NCBI GenBank assembly: GCA_964542765.1
Contig: CAZIVO010000067.1
Span: 1-19,723, forward strand
Origin: CAZIVO01 sp964542765
Lineage (GTDB): Bacteria > Planctomycetota > UBA1135 > UBA2386
Reading direction: 5' to 3'
DNA: 19,723 nucleotides
In this document: positions 14,926 through 19,723 of the stretch, one piece after another
How positions within the stretch are numbered: position 1 is the stretch's first letter
How the letters are laid out: every line of letters starts with the position of its first letter
Program-made: the position numbers and the translations under genes
Notes under the pieces: generated by a model
The model's database searches: none
What the model saw: only the letters and a program-made list of their open reading frames with translations
What the model was told of the DNA's origin: nothing

Positions 14926-17635
14926 TCTCGAGGTAGCTGGCACCGACACTTTTCATCGTCGCCATGAAGAGTTCGCGACCCTTGGTCGGGTCGTCTGCGA
15001 CGAAGTAGATCTTGTCGCCGGACTGTGTGAAGCGGAAAGGATTCGTACTACCGGCTCCCGGGTCCATGTCGGCGACGAGTCTGGTGCCCGTCGGCGTACC
15101 ATCGGAGACGAAGAGTTCGTAGCCGGTAGCACCATCGCTACCGCGGAAAACGACTCGAGTACCGGAGCCGGCTTGTGCGATGACGAGTGTGCCGCCGGTA
15201 AGGCCGTGTGCCTTGGCGGGATTGAGATCGGTGACGATCTTGGTGCCGGTTGCGGTACCGTCGGTCACGAACAGTTCGCGCCCACTGGTGCCTATATTCG
15301 CACGGAAGAAGACGGTTCCGTTCGCCACAACGAGTTCGCTCGGCCAACTCGATGCCGTGCCTGCGCGCAGATCCGTGATCAGCACGGTACCCGCGGCGGT
15401 ACCATCGCTCTTGTAGAGCTCGCGGCCGATGGTGGGATCGTTTGCGGCGAAGATGATGCCACCGCCGAAGCGGCGGAGGTATACCGGGTTTGCGCTGCCG
15501 GCGCCGGGATCGATGTCCTTGAGGAGTACGGTGCCAGCTGTGGTCCCGTCGCTTACCCAGAGTTCGTTGCCCGAGGTGCCGTCGTTGGCCCGGAAGAAGA
15601 GCTTGCCGGAGGAAGCCACGGTATTCGCGTTGATCCCGGAATTGCCGCTACCGGGATTGATGTCCTTGACCAGCGTCGTGCCGATCGCGGTACCATCGCT
15701 CTTCCAGAGTTCCTGGCCCGAGGTGCCATCGTTGGCCCGGAAGAAGAGGGTGTTGCCAGCCACCACCAAAACATTCGGTTCCGAGGCCTGGTTTCCGGCG
15801 CGGATGTCCTTCACCAGGACCGTGCCGGCTGCGGTACCGTCGGTCTTCCAGAGTTCACGTCCGGTCTGTCCATCGCTCGCGCCGAAGTAGACTTCTCCGT
15901 TGTAGAGGCAGAAGGCCGAGACGCCGGAGCCCTGGGTGCCCGGGCGGATGTCCTTGAGCAGAGTCGTGCCGGCTGTGGTGCCGTCACTCTTCCAGAGTTC
16001 GGCTCCATTTTGGCCGTCGACAGCACGGAAGAGGACCATGTTTTTGTAAGCGAACATGAGCAAAGGAGCGCCACCGATCGGTCCCGGATTGATATCCCTG
16101 AGCAGGGTTGTGCCGGCAGCGGTACCGTTGCTCTTCCAGAGTTCGCGACCGCTCTTGCCGTCATCGGCGCTGAAAATGAGCAGCCCATTGAGGGCCGTTG
16201 GATATTGGGGCGAGGAGGCGTTGCGATCACCATCGATGTCCTTGAGCAGGGTCGTGCCTGCGGCGGTGCCGTCGGTGACCCAGAGTTCGGTGGCAACCTT
16301 GCCGTCATCGGCAGAGAAGTAGATCCTGCCGGCGCGAGAAATGAAGTTGCCGGGCGAGGAACCGTTGGTGCCGACGTTGATGTCTTTCACCAGCATGGTG
16401 CCGACAGCGGTACCATCGGTCTTCCAGAGTTCCATGCCGTTCGATCCGTCGTCAGCTGCGAAGTAGAGCGAGTTTCCGGTGGCGGTCAGTTGCTCGGGAT
16501 CGGAAAAGCCGCCGCCCGGATTGATGTCCTTGACCATCTTGGTACCGGCTGCGGTACCATCGGTCTGCCAGAGTTCGCGCCCGTTGCTGTTGATCTCGGT
16601 GGCAGCGAAATAGATGGTGCCGCCAGCAGCCTCGAAGCCATCGGGCGAGGAACTGTTACTTCCCAGATCGATGTCCTTGATGAGAACGGTGCCCGCAGCG
16701 GTGCCATCGGTCTTCCAAAGCTCGCGCCCGTTGGTGGCATCGGCAGCGCTGAAATATATTTTCGGGCCAATGGTGGTGAGGGCCTGCGGAGCCGAGCCCG
16801 TCGAGCCTGGATCGATATCCTTGACCAGGATGGTGCCTGCGGCGGTACCGTCGCTCTTCCAGAGCTCTTGGCCATTCGTGCCATCATCGGCCTGGAAATA
16901 GACAGAGCCTCCCATTGCCACGAGTCCGGTGGGGATGGAGCCCGGCATACCGAATTGGATGTCCTTGACCATGAGGGTGCCGGCTGCGGTACCGTCGGAT
17001 TTCCAGATCTCCGGTCCGGAGGTGCCATTGTCGGCGCGGAAGAAAACGGTATTGCCGACGGCCGCGAATTCGCTCGGGTTGGAACTTGCTCTGCCGGCCC
17101 GGATGTCCATGACCACCTGCGTGCCTGCTGCGGTACCATCACTCTTGTAGAGTTCGTAACCGGTCAGGCCATCGGTGGCGGCGAAGTAGATGGTGTTGCC
17201 AGTAACGATCAGGTTTCTGGGGTTGGACGATGCTCCGCCGGCACGGATGTTGGCGACGACCTTGGTGCCTGCGGCGGTGCCGTCACTGGTGCACAACTCC
17301 CGGCCGCTGCCGCCGACGATTGCCGAGAAATAGAGATTGTTGCCCATCATCACGATCTCGGTGGGATCGGATGAATTGACACCTCCCCGGAGGTCCTTGA
17401 GGATGGTGGTGCCCCATGGGCTCCCATCGGTCTTCCAGATTTCACGACCGGTGAGTTCGGTGACATGGGCCGAGAAGAAGATGTAGGCCCCCGTCTGGAC
17501 CATGTTCCTGGGTTCGGAAGCACCGTTGGTGGTGATCGCCTTGATGTCCTTGAGCAGGCCCTGGCCATTGGCCGCTCCGGCGAGGGCGATGAGGGCGATG
17601 GCGAGAAAGCGTGAGGCTGAAGGGGAGACGGGCAT
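14549..17635 (-). CDS. Giant secreted ELWxxDGT-repeat protein
   Basis: A 1028-residue exported protein with a signal peptide (S-R-F-L-A-I-A-L-I-A-L-A-G then ANGQ). It consists mainly of 17 clear copies and one decayed copy of the ELWxxDGT repeat (TIGR04534 type), each about 45-48 residues: F-x-A-x-D-G-x-x-G-x-E-L-W-x-(S/T)-D-G-T-A-A-G-T followed by V-K-D-I-x-P-G. The repeats are thought to fold as beta-propeller blades, so 17-18 copies could make two or more propellers. Residues about 905-1028 are the C-terminal module (GIGCAG, NGC, IPNN, ANGMRI). The start at 17635 has AGGA 6 bp upstream; an open frame continues to 17701 without signal-peptide sense. It is the first gene of the three-gene operon. 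Function is probably surface binding or adhesion, by inference. Confidence 0.92.
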   Translation of the reverse strand: MPVSPSASRFLAIALIALAGAANGQGLLKDIKAITTNGASEPRNMVQTGAYIFFSAHVTELTGREIWKTDGSPWGTTILKDLRGGVNSSDPTEIVMMGNNLYFSAIVGGSGRELCTSDGTAAGTKVVANIRAGGASSNPRNLIVTGNTIYFAATDGLTGYELYKSDGTAAGTQVVMDIRAGRASSNPSEFAAVGNTVFFRADNGTSGPEIWKSDGTAAGTLMVKDIQFGMPGSIPTGLVAMGGSVYFQADDGTNGQELWKSDGTAAGTILVKDIDPGSTGSAPQALTTIGPKIYFSAADATNGRELWKTDGTAAGTVLIKDIDLGSNSSSPDGFEAAGGTIYFAATEINSNGRELWQTDGTAAGTKMVKDINPGGGFSDPEQLTATGNSLYFAADDGSNGMELWKTDGTAVGTMLVKDINVGTNGSSPGNFISRAGRIYFSADDGKVATELWVTDGTAAGTTLLKDIDGDRNASSPQYPTALNGLLIFSADDGKSGRELWKSNGTAAGTTLLRDINPGPIGGAPLLMFAYKNMVLFRAVDGQNGAELWKSDGTTAGTTLLKDIRPGTQGSGVSAFCLYNGEVYFGASDGQTGRELWKTDGTAAGTVLVKDIRAGNQASEPNVLVVAGNTLFFRANDGTSGQELWKSDGTAIGTTLVKDINPGSGNSGINANTVASSGKLFFRANDGTSGNELWVSDGTTAGTVLLKDIDPGAGSANPVYLRRFGGGIIFAANDPTIGRELYKSDGTAAGTVLITDLRAGTASSWPSELVVANGTVFFRANIGTSGRELFVTDGTATGTKIVTDLNPAKAHGLTGGTLVIAQAGSGTRVVFRGSDGATGYELFVSDGTPTGTRLVADMDPGAGSTNPFRFTQSGDKIYFVADDPTKGRELFMATMKSVGASYLESYGIGCAGSSGKIPAMAGAGVPSLGNASFSVKITNGRATAPAGIMIGSTPANLPLGNGCTLLLNPLVSLASLTNAAGIATLPLPIPNNLFLKGASIYSSGAIIDPGGKAFNVAAIANGMRIIIGD
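14955..17460 (-). repeat. Array of 17 ELWxxDGT coding repeats plus one decayed copy
   Basis: About 140-bp coding units recur through the gene. At DNA level the most conserved core encodes SDGTAAGT. The last unit has lost the motif (G-R-E-L-F-M-A-T). The near-identical cores make the array prone to recombination and to assembly error, so copy number should be read with care. Confidence 0.85.
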
Positions 17636-17641
17636 GGAGTT

Positions 17642-17645
17642 TCCT
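17642..17645 (-). promoter_or_regulatory. Ribosome binding site of the ELWxxDGT gene
   Basis: AGGA on the - strand, 6 bp before ATG 17635. It places the start at the signal peptide rather than at the upstream in-frame ATG 17701. Confidence 0.65.
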
Positions 17646-17683
17646 GTTCGGCGGGTGGGAAGGGATGTTTTGCTGAGCTGTGT

Positions 17684-17716
17684 CCGAAATCTCGGCAACA
17701 CCGAGAGTGGTTTCGG
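17684..17716 (-). promoter_or_regulatory. Structured leader hairpin of the ELWxxDGT operon
   Basis: On the - strand CCGAAA, CCAC, TCTCGG, TGTTG, CCGAGA, TTTCGG follow one another. This is a 12-bp stem with a four-base bulge on one side and a five-base loop. It lies about 49 bases before ATG 17635 and downstream of a candidate promoter, so it would be in the 5' leader. It may control translation or stability; no known riboswitch class was recognised. Confidence 0.45.
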
Positions 17717-17735
17717 GCAGCAGTCCTAGCCTGGA

Positions 17736-17744
17736 ATTCTAGCA
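17736..17744 (-). promoter_or_regulatory. Candidate extended -10 promoter of the three-gene operon
   Basis: TGC-TAGAAT on the - strand fits an extended -10 element (TGnTATAAT) with one mismatch in the hexamer. Transcription would start near 17729 and give a leader of about 94 bases. No good -35 box is present at standard spacing. An 8-base G run at 17803-17810 lies further upstream. Confidence 0.4.
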
Positions 17745-17840
17745 CGAAAACCCACGGTCAGTGGAGCCATAAGACTCCGTTGAAGGCGTCGCGAGATCGG
17801 CCGGGGGGGGAGAAACGGGCGCTACCGGAAGATCGCCATG

Positions 17841-19304
17841 CTATCGGGTCGTGATGTGTTGATAGAGCCAGCGGATTTCCGGCTCGAGAAGGGCTATATC
17901 GGCCGCGCTGGCTCTCAGGAGAACTTCTCCCGTGACCTGGCCGATGGCGAAGAAGGTTTCGTCGTAGATCTGGTCGCCCAGCTTCCACTGCTTGCGGACG
18001 GTGGTTCCTGAGACCCGTGGCCTGAAGCGCAGGGGACTGGAAGTCCGGAATCGGACCTTTCGCTGCTTGGCATCTTCCCGATAGGCCTTTTCGGCGACCA
18101 GGGAGGCGATCCCGCCCCGACTGTGGCCACGGGCGGCCTTGCCCGTCATCCCGCGGTTACGGGCCGTCGTTCCATACCAGTACTGAAGATCGGGCCCGAA
18201 CCAGTAGATCACCAGGACCGGTCCCTGGCTGCCGCGCTGCATGCAGATGGCATGGTTGTTCCAGCGCTTGAGTTCAGCAGGCGGAGAATTGATCCGTTTC
18301 CAACCACCGGAGATGGGGAGCACGGCGGAGATGCCGTGCCTGCCGCTGTAGGCCTTGCCCGCCGTTGTGTTGTCGGCGCGCCAGGTCCTGAACCCAGGAG
18401 CCCAGGAGGCACCGCCCCAGATCTTGGGCAGGGCGCGGTAGATGGTGTTCTTCTTGAGGATCGAGAGTCCGGGTTCGCGCTTGGGGGCAGTGGCGTCGAT
18501 GGTGGAATAGGCTTCGGCCAAACTCAGGGTCCACGCCTTGCTCTGGTTGGCCGTGGGGTTCTTGGCCAGGACCGGCTTGAGGAATTCGAGCTTGGACGTC
18601 GCAACAGAGAGTGGTAGTTGCTCGACGATCTCCATGACATGCTCGGCGTCTGCTGGGGCCTTGGCGATGTAGTCGGCGAGGTAGGGGACCGCCTCCTTGT
18701 GTTTTTTCAAGCGCAGCAAGGCCTGCCCGATCGCCGAACGAACTTCGCGTTTTTCTTCGGCGGACAAGGGGCCGACGAGCGCCGCCTCACCGACTTTTAC
18801 GAGGGTCGGTGTGTGCTTGAGTTCGAGCAAGAGAGGGATCAGCTTGAGATCCACCTCGCGTGCTTGGCGCGTGTGATCGCGATCCAGAGCGATCAGGGAA
18901 TCGCGTGCTTCGGTCAGGCAGCGTGCTCGGGTGCGCTGGATTTCGGCGCCAGCCCGCGGCGGTTGCTTGGCGAGAAGCGCATCGAGGGCAGTGCTGGCAT
19001 CCAGGCGTAGCGAATGCCGTTCCGCTTGTGTGTCCCTGGGCACCGAGGCCGTCAACAACCGGGTGGCGTGGCGCAGGGCTTTTTCCTTGAGCGCGGTCGC
19101 ACCGGTGCCGCTGAAGCGGGCCGCTTGCTCGGTCAGGGACTGTGCTGTTTCGAGGCGAGCGTCCGGATCAGCGATCGTGCTGATTCGATCGAGTTTGGCG
19201 ACCGCATCGGCCAGTCGCGAGGATTTGAGGTCGCGCAGGACGGCGTCGACTTGGGCCAGCACGGGGGAGGAGAGGGCCAGGAGTACGATGATGTAGCGGA
19301 GCAT
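17841..19304 (-). CDS. Secreted protein of unknown function with TPR-like N-terminal half
   Basis: A 487-residue protein that I do not recognise. It has a signal peptide of about 17 residues (Y-I-I-V-L-L-A-L to PVLAQ). Residues about 20-290 are almost entirely helical and Ala/Leu/Arg-rich, with TPR-like pairs such as G-Q-A-L-L-R-L-K-K-H-K-E-A-V-P-Y-L. Residues about 300-487 are different, rich in Trp, Tyr and Gly (IWGGASWAPGF, VIYWFGPDLQYWYG, RGHSRGG) and probably a globular beta domain. The window shows no known catalytic motif. ATG 19304 is preceded by an extended -10-like element but no Shine-Dalgarno, so the message may be nearly leaderless. It lies 205 bp upstream of the ELWxxDGT operon and on the same strand, but a separate promoter there suggests an independent unit. 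Confidence 0.8.
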   Translation of the reverse strand: MLRYIIVLLALSSPVLAQVDAVLRDLKSSRLADAVAKLDRISTIADPDARLETAQSLTEQAARFSGTGATALKEKALRHATRLLTASVPRDTQAERHSLRLDASTALDALLAKQPPRAGAEIQRTRARCLTEARDSLIALDRDHTRQAREVDLKLIPLLLELKHTPTLVKVGEAALVGPLSAEEKREVRSAIGQALLRLKKHKEAVPYLADYIAKAPADAEHVMEIVEQLPLSVATSKLEFLKPVLAKNPTANQSKAWTLSLAEAYSTIDATAPKREPGLSILKKNTIYRALPKIWGGASWAPGFRTWRADNTTAGKAYSGRHGISAVLPISGGWKRINSPPAELKRWNNHAICMQRGSQGPVLVIYWFGPDLQYWYGTTARNRGMTGKAARGHSRGGIASLVAEKAYREDAKQRKVRFRTSSPLRFRPRVSGTTVRKQWKLGDQIYDETFFAIGQVTGEVLLRASAADIALLEPEIRWLYQHITTR

Positions 19305-19316
19305 GGTTTAGACTCG

Positions 19317-19325
19317 ATCATAGCA
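19317..19325 (-). promoter_or_regulatory. Candidate extended -10 promoter of the 487-residue protein gene
   Basis: TGC-TATGAT on the - strand differs from the extended -10 consensus by one base. The predicted start of transcription, near 19310, would leave only about six bases before ATG 19304. No -35 match was found. Confidence 0.35.
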
Positions 19326-19452
19326 CTCCTCGACCTGGCTCTGGGATGGTCGGTCTGCAATCCAGAAAAACCAGGGGTTCGGGCCGCTGGCAGCGATTAT
19401 CGACCGGCCATGGTGGATTCCCGCCCCCGTGGTATGCCGCACCGGCCGTGGA

Positions 19453-19722
19453 TTATTTTGAGGTCTTGCCGGGCTTCGTGCGCATGGCGAGATCCCACAG
19501 GGCAGCGTCGGTCGAATAGGAGGCGATCCCGAAGGGCAGTGATTCTTCCACCTCGAGTCGTACCGAGAATTCCTGATCCGTGATGGCCTGATCGATGATG
19601 TTTTCGTCATCGAGCCAGACCTCGATCTTTTCCTTGCTGACCGACAGCTTGACGGCGTAAGGGCGTCCATTTTCGAACTCGATGCTCTCGGTGGTTTCGT
19701 TCTCCGAGGCATCGAGGCCATC
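19453..19722 (-). CDS. Partial CDS, 3' end of an unidentified protein
   Basis: An open frame enters from the right edge and ends at TAA 19453-19455, giving the last 89 residues of a protein. It reads E-F-E-N-G-R-P-Y-A-V-K-L-S-V, then I-E-V-W-L-D-D-E and F-G-I-A-S-Y-S-T-D-A-A-L-W-D and ends in a basic tail P-G-K-T-S-K. Alternating beta strands with a W-L-D-D motif and a late S-Y-x-T-x-A strand resemble the end of a concanavalin-like (LamG/DUF1080) sandwich. This is a weak resemblance. No start is visible because the gene is cut by the window. The frame's ordinary amino-acid composition favours it over the Arg/Ser/Pro-rich overlapping frame. Confidence 0.65.
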   Translation of the reverse strand, partial: DGLDASENETTESIEFENGRPYAVKLSVSKEKIEVWLDDENIIDQAITDQEFSVRLEVEESLPFGIASYSTDAALWDLAMRTKPGKTSK

Positions 19723-19723
19723 G

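Noticed and set aside
15173..17374. A 733-codon open frame on the + strand opposite the ELWxxDGT gene
   Set aside because: It is periodic in step with the repeats on the other strand, has no plausible domain or signal, and results from the repeat codons lacking stops in the antisense frame.
17803..17810. Run of eight G as a phase-variation tract
   Set aside because: It is intergenic, upstream of the candidate promoter and far from any -35 position. A single homopolymer could also be a sequencing artefact.
19308..19721. A 137-codon - strand frame at the right edge
   Set aside because: It is Arg/Ser/Pro-rich and lies in a different frame from the more protein-like partial reading frame that ends at 19453.

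Overview
The window looks like part of a planctomycete-type chromosome (Planctomycetota, probably one of the marine lineages rich in secreted enzymes). This is an inference from gene content: a secreted sulfatase, a CotH-kinase/lamin-tail protein, Tat-exported NIPSNAP and sugar-isomerase-like proteins, a secreted squalene-cyclase-like repeat protein, and giant ELWxxDGT and kelch repeat proteins. High GC and weak Shine-Dalgarno signals at many starts fit this. No rRNA, tRNA, CRISPR array, insertion sequence or phage gene was seen.

Left block, + strand (126-9424): a sulfatase, a CotH/LTD protein, a lysine 2,3-aminomutase (KamA family) and a 1310-residue single-module NRPS of the Pls/PosA (epsilon-polylysine synthetase) type follow one another with gaps of 63, 37 and 4 bp. 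The last two are the most interesting pair. The radical-SAM enzyme keeps the residues that bind lysine and should make beta-lysine. The NRPS starts 4 bp after its stop codon and has an acidic (Glu) position in the substrate pocket, a carrier domain, and three membrane-hairpin plus left-handed beta-helix units in place of normal condensation and thioesterase domains. The simplest reading is a two-gene factory for a beta-lysine homopolymer or oligomer, a secreted polycation.

Middle block (9443-11237): a Tat-exported NIPSNAP-domain protein (- strand) and a Tat-exported sugar phosphate isomerase/epimerase-like TIM-barrel protein (+ strand) diverge from a 73-bp intergenic region. The NIPSNAP gene converges on the NRPS gene with an 18-bp gap. 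The isomerase gene converges on the right-hand operon across a hairpin.

Right block, - strand (19722 down to 11308): the 3' end of an unidentified gene, a 487-residue secreted protein of unknown function, then a tight three-gene operon. It encodes a 17-copy ELWxxDGT repeat protein, a six-blade kelch-like protein and a secreted squalene-cyclase/prenyltransferase-repeat protein. The gaps are 6 and 4 bp, and a candidate promoter and a structured leader precede the first gene.

A second theme joins the blocks. The sulfatase, the kelch protein, the ELWxxDGT protein and, more distantly, the CotH protein end in what looks like the same module of about 125-135 residues (GxGC start, a central Gly-Cys, a P-N turn and an Ala/Ser-Asn-Gly tail). 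This may be an undescribed C-terminal surface or sorting module of this lineage.
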